This document shows positions 1 to 6,712 of a stretch of 9,134 bases of DNA, in pieces. Numbering within the stretch: position 1 is the stretch's first letter; each line of letters starts with the position of its first letter. The notes under the pieces are model-generated. The model saw nothing but the letters and a program-made list of their open reading frames with translations. It was not told the DNA's origin and made no database searches. Source of the DNA: Kiritimatiellia bacterium (GTDB taxonomy: Bacteria > Verrucomicrobiota > Kiritimatiellia > RFP12 > UBA1067); contig JAGBFY010000204.1 in the NCBI GenBank assembly GCA_017936245.1, forward strand, positions 1 to 9,134, written 5' to 3'. Position numbers and translations under genes: made by a program.

Positions 1-33
1 GGGGCTCATGGGCCTCAGGTTCAAAGTGCACTC

Positions 34-91
34 AAGCCAGAGTGTTGCCATTGGGTTTCCTGCAAGAATCCCAATGGCAACACTATGGCTT
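34..91. repeat. Long perfect-stem inverted repeat (hairpin) near left edge
   Basis: The arms AGTGTTGCCATTGGG (41-55) and CCCAATGGCAACACT (70-84) are perfect 15-bp reverse complements. After one mismatch (40/85) the pairing continues for six more bases (AAGCCA 34-39 with TGGCTT 86-91). The stem is therefore 22 positions with one mismatch, around a 14-base loop. No T-run follows on either strand, so it is not a classical intrinsic terminator. It sits about 110 bases upstream of the transposase remnant. It could be a palindromic intergenic repeat, a miniature element, or a structure tied to the insertion sequence. The sequence alone does not decide between these. Confidence 0.75.
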
Positions 92-199
92 TCAATGAAA
101 TAAAATATACTCAACCGGTCTGGCATTATTAAGAGCCAAAGCGCAAATTTTGGCAGGAAGGCGAAAATCGCGTTTTAAGCCTTTATTTGCGCCATCCAG

Positions 200-925
200 A
201 TGCACGTTGCTTACAAATCCAGTAATGTCGCAACATACAAGCATCGTGACAGAACATTGATAGGGTTGCCTTATGGCAAGTGTCAGGTGCGCTTCGTCGT
301 GCCAGTGTGCAAAGTGATTTGTAGGGATTGCAAAGCCGTAACATACGAGCGTGTCGCCTTTGCCGCATGCAAGAACGCCCGCATCACGAGGCTGCTTGCG
401 AAGAAGTTTCTTGCCCATGCGGCAGGTGTATCTATGAAGTCCCTCGCGGAAGGATATCGCGTGTCATGGCGTACCGTTCGCGACGCCATCGAGATCGGGT
501 TGCGCAAGCGCTACAGGCGAAGAGACTACAGCAATGTCAGAAACATCGGCGTTGACGAGCTTTATGTGTTCAGGCACGAAAGACCGAGCCGCCGATTCAT
601 AACAACGGTGCGCGACCAGGATACCGGCTCGGTTATCGATGTCACAAGGGGCAAAGGCGCGGTCGCGCTGAAAAGGTTAGAGCGAAAGATTGCGCCGCTC
701 AATGAAAACATCAAGACCATCAGCATGGACATGGCCAGTTCGACGAGGCTCAGTATCAACTTTGCAAAAGGTCAGTACGCACTTTTTGTAGGGTTGGCGC
801 CCGGGCACCCTCCCCATCCGCTCTTAATCACCGCAGGGTCTGTTTCTCCGACTTCCCCGTCTAAATCACAGCCCTCAAACCCACACTCATCCTACAAAAC
901 AATTTGGATTTGTGCAAATATGTAG
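200..925 (+). pseudogene. ISL3-family transposase remnant, 3' truncated
   Basis: The frame encodes 241 residues, whereas intact ISL3-family (DDE) transposases are usually about 400-450. What is seen: a zinc-finger-like CRDC (residues 41-44) preceded by a basic stretch (YKHRDRTL), a helix-turn-helix-like segment around residues 76-97, then the start of the DDE core. The core shows GVDE (117-120) with the first catalytic Asp, the RRFITTVRDQDTGSVIDV strand pair (131-148), and SMDM (175-178) with the second Asp. Similarity to the family stops at about residue 190 (near position 770). The last 50 or so residues are proline- and serine-rich read-through with no transposase character, so the FDRFHV-type segment and the third acidic residue are missing. 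The usual first CxxC pair is also not recognisable, and the frame is open only back to a TAA at 176-178, so the N-terminus may be damaged too. The family call is from motif order recognised by eye. The element cannot encode a working transposase. Confidence 0.72.
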
Positions 926-944
926 ATTCACAATATCCCTCTCC

Positions 945-971
945 AATCCTGTCAATCTTGTTAATCCTGTC
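945..971. repeat. Three tandem nonamers in the spacer before the AXE1 gene
   Basis: AATCCTGTC (945-953), AATCTTGTT (954-962) and AATCCTGTC (963-971) lie head to tail and run into an A6 tract. Copies 1 and 3 are identical; copy 2 differs at two positions. The array lies in the non-coding stretch 926-1082, which otherwise holds only the candidate promoter and ribosome binding site of the next gene. Confidence 0.7.
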
Positions 972-1028
972 AAAAAACTTTGTTCGGGCAGCGCGAAGAG
1001 CCGCACATGCTTTTTAACATTACGGATA

Positions 1029-1037
1029 TGACATAAT
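1029..1037 (+). promoter_or_regulatory. Candidate extended -10 promoter of the AXE1 esterase gene
   Basis: TGACATAAT matches the extended -10 consensus TGnTATAAT at all but one position. It lies about 45 bases upstream of the ATG at 1083. No convincing -35 hexamer is found at 16-18 bases spacing; only a T-rich stretch at 1011-1015 is there, as is common for extended -10 promoters. An AAGGA Shine-Dalgarno (1071-1075) lies seven bases before the start codon. Confidence 0.35.
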
Positions 1038-1082
1038 CAACTCCTGATTCAATTTAACACCATCAAACTCAAGGAAAGACAA

Positions 1083-2474
1083 ATGAAACGAATAGGCATA
1101 GCGCTTCTTGCCGCAATTGTGGCGATGGGCTGTTTTGCGAACCCCAAGGCGCTTCAGAAAACATGGCTTAAAGGAACAACCGACAAGGCTCCGATATACT
1201 ACAACCCGGGCGAGACAATGGTATTCACCATTGAGCCGCAGGATGTGGCCGGAGAACTTCCCGAAGGCAAGTACTTCCTCAAATGGGAGCGCACCGGCGA
1301 TGACGGCATCAAGGACGAAGGCAAGGAGCCGTTCACGGGAGCAAAGCCGTTCGTGTACAAGACCAGCATCGCAAAGCCGGGTTTCGTACGGCTCCATGCG
1401 GTTGTCGTGGACGAAAAAGGCCAGCCGTTCAAGAAGGCCCTGACCCGATTCAAGGGAGACCGCAACAGTCCTGAAGGTCAGCGCGCGCTCAAGAAGCTCA
1501 AGAAACTGAAAAGGCGCATCTTCTTCGACGGAGGCGCTGCCGCCGGCATCGACACTCTCCAGCAGGGCGCTCCGGAACCCAAGGACTTCGATGCGTTCTG
1601 GGCGAAACAGAAGGAAGCGCTTGCAAAGGTTCCCTTCAACGCAAAGCGTATTGAGCGCAAGAGCGGCAACCCTGAGGTACGTCTCTATGCGTTGTCGGTA
1701 GATTGTACGGGCGGGATGCCGGTCACCGGCTACCTCTCAATCCCCAAGGATGCCGAAAACGGGAAGAAATTTCCTCTCAAGATCGGAGCTTTCGGCTATG
1801 GAGTCGATGAACATAAAGCGCCGCGCAATCCGCCGTCCGATGCAATAGAACTCAAGATCAACGCCCACGGATTCCTTCTGCGCGAATTCGGCGGAACAGA
1901 CGAGTACTACAAGACGTACCCCGACCGCATCAGCTCCAACGGCTACACCTACGCATTCGACCCGAAGCAGAATTCAAATCCTGAAACGTCCTACTTCCGC
2001 GGCATGATTCTGCGCATGATCCGCGCCATTCAGTACACAAAATCCCTTCCAGAATGGAACGGGAAGGATATCTCGGTTTCCGGAAACAGCCAGGGCGGTG
2101 CGTTCGCCATCTGGGCCGCCGGATGCGGCGAGGGCGTGACCCGCGCATTCAGCAGCGTCACCGGATTCTGCGATCACGGCAAGGAACTCGTCGGACGCCT
2201 TCAGGGCAATTGGCCGAGGATCAAGTACGTGGAAGCGCTCGGATACTTCGATTCCGTGAACTTCGCAAAGCGCATTCCCGACACCTGCCGCGTCGACATC
2301 ACGCGTGCCGGTCTCGGCGACTACACGTGCGAACCGTCCGGTCTTGCGATTCTCTGGAACAATCTCAAGTGCCCGAAGACGATTGTCTGGGTGCAGGGAG
2401 GCGAGCACAGTTACGTTCCGCCGGAATACGAAGGCCGCGACACTGTCCGCAAACAGGGCATAAGCAAGCGGTAG
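1083..2474 (+). CDS. Exported acetyl-xylan-esterase-like (AXE1/CE7-type) deacylase
   Basis: A 463-residue alpha/beta hydrolase that probably removes acetyl groups from polysaccharide or oligosaccharide, acting outside the cytoplasm. Residues 1-20 (MKR followed by a hydrophobic run ending MGCFA) form a signal peptide. Cleavage after CFA is plausible; the Cys at 17 makes a lipoprotein possible, but the lipobox is weak. Residues 25-145 are a beta-rich N-terminal extension. From about 160 the AXE1-like hydrolase domain begins (PKDFDAFWAKQKEAL). The nucleophile motif GNSQGG has Ser336, GLGDYTCEPSG supplies Asp413, and GGEHSY supplies His442, giving a full Ser-Asp-His triad in the order used by the CE7/cephalosporin-C deacetylase group. 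The start is supported by AAGGA at 1071-1075 and by the signal peptide. It is the only protein-coding gene on the + strand besides the IS remnant, and it ends at a strong terminator. The exact acyl substrate cannot be read from the sequence; a relative with a different ester preference is possible. Confidence 0.87.
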   Translation: MKRIGIALLAAIVAMGCFANPKALQKTWLKGTTDKAPIYYNPGETMVFTIEPQDVAGELPEGKYFLKWERTGDDGIKDEGKEPFTGAKPFVYKTSIAKPGFVRLHAVVVDEKGQPFKKALTRFKGDRNSPEGQRALKKLKKLKRRIFFDGGAAAGIDTLQQGAPEPKDFDAFWAKQKEALAKVPFNAKRIERKSGNPEVRLYALSVDCTGGMPVTGYLSIPKDAENGKKFPLKIGAFGYGVDEHKAPRNPPSDAIELKINAHGFLLREFGGTDEYYKTYPDRISSNGYTYAFDPKQNSNPETSYFRGMILRMIRAIQYTKSLPEWNGKDISVSGNSQGGAFAIWAAGCGEGVTRAFSSVTGFCDHGKELVGRLQGNWPRIKYVEALGYFDSVNFAKRIPDTCRVDITRAGLGDYTCEPSGLAILWNNLKCPKTIVWVQGGEHSYVPPEYEGRDTVRKQGISKR

Positions 2475-2497
2475 TCGGTCGTATCGCAACATGGGGA

Positions 2498-2529
2498 AAG
2501 CCCCGTCCCGAAGCGGGACGGGCTTTTTT
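2498..2529 (+). terminator. Strong intrinsic terminator, possibly shared by converging genes
   Basis: A GC-rich stem of about 11-12 base pairs (AAGCC, one bulged C, CGTCCCG on the left; CGGGACG, GGCTT on the right) closes a three-base AAG loop. It is followed by six T residues (2524-2529). It lies 23 bases after the stop of the AXE1 gene. Seen from the minus strand, the same hairpin begins 45 bases after the stop of the converging esterase gene, but is followed there by only three T. It should work well for the + gene and may also help end minus-strand transcription. Confidence 0.88.
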
Positions 2530-2573
2530 CATGTCTCCATATGATCCAATGTCCGGAGCCTGAGAAGAAAAGC

Positions 2574-4385
2574 TTATTTCGCCTTCAGTTTCAGGGTTAC
2601 GCGGGATACTGCAGGACGGACGGCATTCAGCATTTCATACACATCTTCGATCGCCGCCAGAACCGCCGCCTTGCGCTTTTCAGCCATGTCGAGATTCATG
2701 CCGTTCAGCTTCTCGGCAAGCTTCACGAGAGAAGCGGCCCTGCGCTGGTTCGGCGTATCTAGCGCTGCGATATTGACGCCCTTCCCGAATTCCTCCGCAG
2801 TGAACTCGCCGACCTTCACCCCATCAAACGCGAGCTCATACGTTCCGGAACGGAGCTGCTCCACCGCCAATACCTCCTGGTTGAAGCGTTTTTCAATAGG
2901 ATAGAATTTCTCCACTTCCTTGTATTCGGGCGTCACCGGGAAAGGCAAGGCCTTCGGTGCATAAGTAAACGCTATACCGTCCTTTCTTATATCAACACGC
3001 GGCACTTTCACGTTGAGACAATCCGGAAGTCTTTTGCCGGAGGCATCCCTGTGCTTTGAAGTAGCAGCCGCAAACGCAATGCCCCTCTTCGCATCAATCG
3101 CAACTCGCGCCACAAACGGATATACGTGCATTGCATCCACCAGCAGCATCGCCGTAAGGAGGTCCTTAGCCTTCGGGGAGGCGTCTTTCGCCGCGTTCAT
3201 GTACCGCTCGGTGTTGAACATGACATCGTCCATACTCTTTGGGGACGATGTAAGGCGAAGGACCTGCTTCGCGCCCGATCTGGACCAGGCCTGACGGTCC
3301 GCCGCCTTTTCATCATCGCCGAAGGTCCAGACGCGGTCAGGCTTGAAACCGAAACGGTCTTTCCTGCTGCTGCAGTCCTCCGGAGTTGCGGCTGCGACCA
3401 CCTTCGCTTCCGAACCAGGGTAGCGTGTGCTCCACAGCATCTGCAGATACGGCGCCACGAGCGAATCGGGCATCCGTCCTCCCGTCAGCACGGTGCACTC
3501 ACCGTCGGAAAGTCTCGGAATGCCGCCTGCGTTGCACGTCTTCATCACAAAGTCGCGAAGGTAATAACGGCTCGGATACACACCGCCTCCGTGATTTCCT
3601 TCTGTCTCGTGGAACTCGACGTTCGTGTGCCCGCACGCGCGGAGGGAAGCGGCAAGGAGTTCATTCTCCTCCACACGAGCCTTCATTTCGATATCCCTGC
3701 CGCCTGTAAGGAAGCAGCTCGGCGGCAGCGGCTTTGTGGAAGCATAGTAGAGCGGCGCCCACTCATCAACTTTCGGCGTGTAGCGCGGATCTTTGTCCTT
3801 GAACCCGATTTCGCGGACGTTGAAATGCTTGGTCATCTGCCCGGTAAGCGGTATGATTCCCGCCAGATCTGTAGGTTTCAAGTCATGTTTCGCCAACCAT
3901 CTGTAGTCCAAGCCTACCATTGCCGTAAGATACCCGCCCGCCGAAATGCCGGTAACGAACACCTTCTTCGGATCGCCGCCGTAGCGGGAGATGTTCTTGA
4001 GCGTCCACGCGACCGCCGCCGCCGCATCGCTTACGGCCTGTGCGGGGGTGGCGTTTGTGAGCAGCCTGTATCCACCGGAAATGAGGGCGATGGGATCATC
4101 CTCGCTCGCCTCATCCGGCCATGAAAAAGATCCCTTCCTCCCTTTTACGATTCCGCCGCCGTGAAAATGTATAACCGAGGCAAAGTTTGTAACCCCGACT
4201 GGTAATCTCATGTCGAGCAGACACCTGTTCCGGGCATATTCCCCTTCCTGCGAAAGCGACTCCGGAGAACGGTACGGGATATCCCGTTCAATCCTGTACT
4301 CCAGACCAAACAATGCCGATGCCGATATTGCGGTTCCAAGAAGCGATATCTTCTTGAAATCAGAGGCAGCCGTCAACCAATTCAT
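2574..4385 (-). CDS. Exported alpha/beta-hydrolase esterase fused to a degenerate SGNH domain
   Basis: A 603-residue two-domain protein. Residues 11-28 (KK then a hydrophobic run) look like a signal peptide. Residues 30-285 form a carboxylesterase/BD-FAE-like alpha/beta hydrolase: HFHGGG (73-78, oxyanion hole), GISAGG with nucleophile Ser148, GGRD with Asp231, and GNHGGG with His265, so the triad looks complete. Residues 293-600 align by eye with planctomycete/verrucomicrobial SGNH (GDSL) hydrolases: the block-I strand VLTGG (299-303), LWSTRYPGSEAKVV (317-330), KPDRVW (348-353), DAMH (417-420), APKALPFPV (476-484), and the tail LRSGTYELAFDGVKVGEFTA (511-530) with the DTPNQRRA helix. However, the GDSI nucleophile block is replaced by TGGRMP and the GxND block reads GDDE, and the middle is shortened. 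This half is therefore probably not catalytic and may bind ligand or be structural. Codon 1 is preceded by AAAGG (4392-4396 on the minus strand) at a good distance. A candidate promoter lies about 150 bases upstream. The likely role is deacylation of oligosaccharides. Confidence 0.85.
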   Translation of the reverse strand: MNWLTAASDFKKISLLGTAISASALFGLEYRIERDIPYRSPESLSQEGEYARNRCLLDMRLPVGVTNFASVIHFHGGGIVKGRKGSFSWPDEASEDDPIALISGGYRLLTNATPAQAVSDAAAAVAWTLKNISRYGGDPKKVFVTGISAGGYLTAMVGLDYRWLAKHDLKPTDLAGIIPLTGQMTKHFNVREIGFKDKDPRYTPKVDEWAPLYYASTKPLPPSCFLTGGRDIEMKARVEENELLAASLRACGHTNVEFHETEGNHGGGVYPSRYYLRDFVMKTCNAGGIPRLSDGECTVLTGGRMPDSLVAPYLQMLWSTRYPGSEAKVVAAATPEDCSSRKDRFGFKPDRVWTFGDDEKAADRQAWSRSGAKQVLRLTSSPKSMDDVMFNTERYMNAAKDASPKAKDLLTAMLLVDAMHVYPFVARVAIDAKRGIAFAAATSKHRDASGKRLPDCLNVKVPRVDIRKDGIAFTYAPKALPFPVTPEYKEVEKFYPIEKRFNQEVLAVEQLRSGTYELAFDGVKVGEFTAEEFGKGVNIAALDTPNQRRAASLVKLAEKLNGMNLDMAEKRKAAVLAAIEDVYEMLNAVRPAVSRVTLKLKAK

Positions 4386-4486
4386 AATTTGCCTTTCTCG
4401 TCAATTGTCAAAACATGGACAGACTGCATCTCATTCATTTGCCTGATGAGAGGCAGCCTCGCTGTAATTGAGGGTAGATTCCGGAA

Positions 4487-4496
4487 TGACATGTCA
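4487..4496. promoter_or_regulatory. Perfect 10-bp palindrome in the esterase leader
   Basis: TGACATGTCA is a perfect palindrome about 100 bases upstream of the esterase ATG and about 30 bases downstream of the likely transcription start. It could be a repressor site or chance; nothing else supports it. Confidence 0.25.
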
Positions 4497-4524
4497 CTTC
4501 ACAGAGAAGAAAATAACCTCAAAT

Positions 4525-4552
4525 ACGGGTGTGTAGTATATACCATACCCGT
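4525..4552. promoter_or_regulatory. 28-bp dyad overlapping the promoter, candidate operator
   Basis: The arms ACGGGTGTG (4525-4533) and CATACCCGT (4544-4552) are reverse complements except at one position. They flank a ten-base centre that contains the eight-base perfect palindrome GTATATAC (4536-4543). The dyad covers the -10 hexamer (4535-4540) and most of the spacer of the minus-strand promoter. A dimeric transcription factor bound here would block RNA polymerase. The GTATATAC core resembles sites of GntR-type repressors, but the family cannot be named with confidence and no regulator gene is in the window. Confidence 0.5.
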
Positions 4553-4563
4553 CAAAATTTCAA
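4535..4563 (-). promoter_or_regulatory. Sigma70-type promoter for the fused esterase gene
   Basis: On the minus strand TTGAAA (4558-4563) and TATACT (4535-4540) are separated by exactly 17 bases. Each hexamer matches the housekeeping consensus at five of six positions. Transcription would begin near 4528, giving a leader of about 140 bases before the ATG at 4385. The esterase may thus be transcribed separately from the upstream glycosidase gene. Confidence 0.55.
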
Positions 4564-4607
4564 AGCATATGCCACGTCAAAAGTGAGCTTCACGCTCCCA
4601 TTTCTCA

Positions 4608-6506
4608 TTACTTACCGCCTAACACACACATCTGCACGTCAAGCGGAGCGAGGAACATCTCCTTCGAACCGTGGCCCTCGATCTTGAGCGTGCACTTCTT
4701 CACGGAAGTCCCCAGCGTATTTATCACAAGAAGCCAATCCCTACCCTCGTGTCGCCATGTACGCACGTACACGCCGTCCGGAGCTCCGCCGACGGCGGGT
4801 GCCTTTTCCGTGGAGAGGAAAACATCGGTATAACGGGCGAACTCCCCGTAAACACGGCAGACCTCCGCCCAACGCGTTTCAAACGGCACAACCTTCTGCT
4901 TCTTGCGAAGTCCGTTGTAGTTATAGGTGCACACGCCGTTGGCGCCCGCGACGGCACACTGCCATACCATGTTTCTGATCTCAGCTTCCGTAGGTGCCCG
5001 GTGCTTGACACCCTTGAAAACCTGATAGGCGCTCCAGTCGAAGATCTGCGGAGCCTGCCATACCGCCTTGCCGAAGACATCGCGACGCGTGCTCAAGGTC
5101 CAGTCGGCGACCATCGAAATCGGCTTGGGTTCCTTTCCGGCGACCGGATAAGGGTCTGTCCCCATCACATCGTAAGTTCCGGCGTACTGGTTGATTTTGC
5201 CAATCTGATAAAGCACCATGAACGCCGGATGGTCGGGATCGATGGCGCGGACATGGTCATAGCGGACCTGAAGCTTGTCGAGCCACTCCGGACCGAGTTC
5301 GTCGTTGATGTACCAGGCGAGAATGGCAGGATGATCCTTGAACGTCTTGACATGATTGTCGACCCAATCGTATTCCGTCTTATCATCGACGATCTCTTTA
5401 GGGCAGGCCGGACGGCCGAGCAGAACATCCTTGATTGAATAGATCACCTTCTTGCCGGCGGCATGGAACCTGTCCAGCTGTTCGCGCGTCATGTGGCGGT
5501 AGCACATCACGGTGTTGAACGGACTGTTTATGATATCCTCAAGCATCTGATCCGAATACCAGGATACATATATCGAAACAGGATAGAACGGCTTGCCGTC
5601 CACAAGAAGCCGGTTGGCCTTGTCGATGCGGACCTTCCAGCCAGGCATCTTTTCGACACGGTTGAACACAAGCTTCCGGCTTTCAAGCACCTTGCCATAC
5701 ACATCCACGAGCTTCAGGGTTATTTCCGATCTGCCTGCCGGGAGCGTGGAAACATCGATTTTCGTCCGTGCAACGCCGCCGGCAATCTCTGCCGGAACAA
5801 CACTGATCTTCGCCGAAGCGGAGGTATCCCGTTTCGTCAGTTTCGCCATCCATCCGCCACCCGCATTCGGAATCTCGAACACCGCCTTGTACCCTTTGGA
5901 CGCGAACTCCTCCGCCGAGGCGAACAGCGCCGAGGAAAAAACCGCCTCTCCGTCGATAGCTGTATCTCGGTAGATGCTCGAAACAAGCGCACCAAGAACC
6001 GGTCTCTCTTCCGGAATGCAGGAGATATCGTCGAACCATGCCGTACCCGTGCGACCTCGCGAAAGATAGGGCGCAAGCTCGCACTTCACGGCATTCGTGG
6101 GCACATCCACCGTGAACGATATCTTCTTCCACTCATCCACGGTTCCGCGCACACCATGCGCAGAACCGCTTCCGAGCCATTTCCCGTCAGCGGCGACGCT
6201 GCCGACCGATATCGTTGCGCCTGCGCCTTTGCCGTCCACATCCTTCGTGCGCACCCACGCACTGAAACGGTAGCGCTTGCCAGGTTCGACTTTCACGTCC
6301 TGGGTCGGAAACGTGTACGGATCTTTCTTCTTCACCGAGAACTTGAGCGCCGTCGATCCGTCACGACCCTCTCCCTTGACGTATGAATACGTCTTTGAAG
6401 GCGCCTTCCAGTCAGCCGCCTTCCCGTCATCGGTAAGATTCTCGAATCCGGGATTGAGAATCATATTCGCCGTTGCCAGTAAAACTCCAACAGTCATTGT
6501 CGCCAT
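4608..6506 (-). CDS. Putative clan GH-A-like glycoside hydrolase with N-terminal CBM-like domain
   Basis: A 632-residue protein, probably exported and acting on polysaccharide. Residues 14-165 (ILNPGFENL, then W33, VEPGKRYRFSAWVRT 73-87, GTAWFDDISC 154-163) have the pattern of a CBM4/9-type galactose-binding-fold domain. Residues 166-285 are a beta-sandwich-like linker domain. From about 290 a TIM-barrel-like catalytic region follows: LLVDGKPFYPVSIYVSW (300-316), FNTVMCYR (330-337), AGKKVIYSI (350-358), HPAILAWYINDELG (392-405), and YDVMGTDPYP (445-454). YINDELG carries Asp402/Glu403, the likely acid/base, at the place of the NE motif of clan GH-A; the nucleophile is not obvious. Residues 575-630 look like a small C-terminal beta domain. 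An in-frame TAG directly upstream fixes the ATG region. The N-terminus (MATMTVGVLLATA) is hydrophobic but has no Lys or Arg, and the best Shine-Dalgarno is 12 bases away, both odd. I cannot assign a numbered GH family; the substrate is unknown. Confidence 0.72.
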   Translation of the reverse strand: MATMTVGVLLATANMILNPGFENLTDDGKAADWKAPSKTYSYVKGEGRDGSTALKFSVKKKDPYTFPTQDVKVEPGKRYRFSAWVRTKDVDGKGAGATISVGSVAADGKWLGSGSAHGVRGTVDEWKKISFTVDVPTNAVKCELAPYLSRGRTGTAWFDDISCIPEERPVLGALVSSIYRDTAIDGEAVFSSALFASAEEFASKGYKAVFEIPNAGGGWMAKLTKRDTSASAKISVVPAEIAGGVARTKIDVSTLPAGRSEITLKLVDVYGKVLESRKLVFNRVEKMPGWKVRIDKANRLLVDGKPFYPVSIYVSWYSDQMLEDIINSPFNTVMCYRHMTREQLDRFHAAGKKVIYSIKDVLLGRPACPKEIVDDKTEYDWVDNHVKTFKDHPAILAWYINDELGPEWLDKLQVRYDHVRAIDPDHPAFMVLYQIGKINQYAGTYDVMGTDPYPVAGKEPKPISMVADWTLSTRRDVFGKAVWQAPQIFDWSAYQVFKGVKHRAPTEAEIRNMVWQCAVAGANGVCTYNYNGLRKKQKVVPFETRWAEVCRVYGEFARYTDVFLSTEKAPAVGGAPDGVYVRTWRHEGRDWLLVINTLGTSVKKCTLKIEGHGSKEMFLAPLDVQMCVLGGK

Positions 6507-6518
6507 TGCTGTTTTCTA

Positions 6519-6524
6519 TCCTTT
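6519..6524 (-). promoter_or_regulatory. Distant ribosome binding site of the GH-A-like gene
   Basis: AAAGGA on the minus strand lies 12 bases before the ATG at 6506, longer than the usual 5-9. A TAG in the same frame sits between it and the ATG, so no upstream extension can explain the spacing. The second ATG (6495-6497) would be even further away. Translation may be weak. Confidence 0.4.
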
Positions 6525-6628
6525 CTTGTTTCGTTTGGACACCCGCCAACCGCTAATCACTTGCCTATAACCTTCATGTTGTTTTAAGCCCTCACAGCCC
6601 TAATGCAGAATCTGCAAACCGTTTTCCA

Positions 6629-6697
6629 CATTCCCCACTCCCTACACATTCTACACTTCTACACGGCCATTCCCCACTCCCTACACCTTCTACACGG
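6629..6697. repeat. Imperfect tandem duplication between the two glycosidase genes
   Basis: CATTCCCCACTCCCTACAC occurs at 6629-6647 and again, identical over 19 bases, at 6668-6686. Each copy is followed by copies of TTCTACAC and then GGC: ATTCTACACTTCTACACGGC after the first, CTTCTACACGGC after the second. The two units are 39 and about 31 bases long and differ by one inner TTCTACAC-type copy. The array fills much of the non-coding spacer 6507-6712. No hairpin terminator is seen there, so read-through from the GH43 gene into the next gene is possible. Confidence 0.75.
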
Positions 6698-6712
6698 CTT
6701 GACCATGAACCG

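Noticed and set aside
785..810. GC-rich partial palindrome after the transposase remnant as a terminator
   Set aside because: The arms are short and imperfect and no T-tract follows.
945..971. CRISPR-like reading of the nonamer repeats
   Set aside because: The repeats are far too short, contiguous and without spacers; no cas-like gene is present.
1974..2492. Minus-strand frame opposite the AXE1 gene
   Set aside because: It is antisense to the catalytic motifs GNSQGG and GLGDYTCEPSG, and would start inside the terminator region.
3126..4124. Long + strand open frame (332 codons) antisense to the fused esterase
   Set aside because: It is the shadow of the minus-strand gene, rich in Arg, His and Cys with no domain pattern, whereas the minus frame has a signal peptide and a full catalytic triad.
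4570..4600. Possible minus-strand terminator after the GH-A-like gene (GAGC, five bases, GCTC then ACTTTT)
   Set aside because: The stem is only four base pairs and the T-run is short, so it is too weak to call.
5463..6386. Long + strand open frame (307 codons) antisense to the GH-A-like gene
   Set aside because: It has biased composition typical of antisense frames in GC-rich codons, no recognisable motif and no ribosome binding site.
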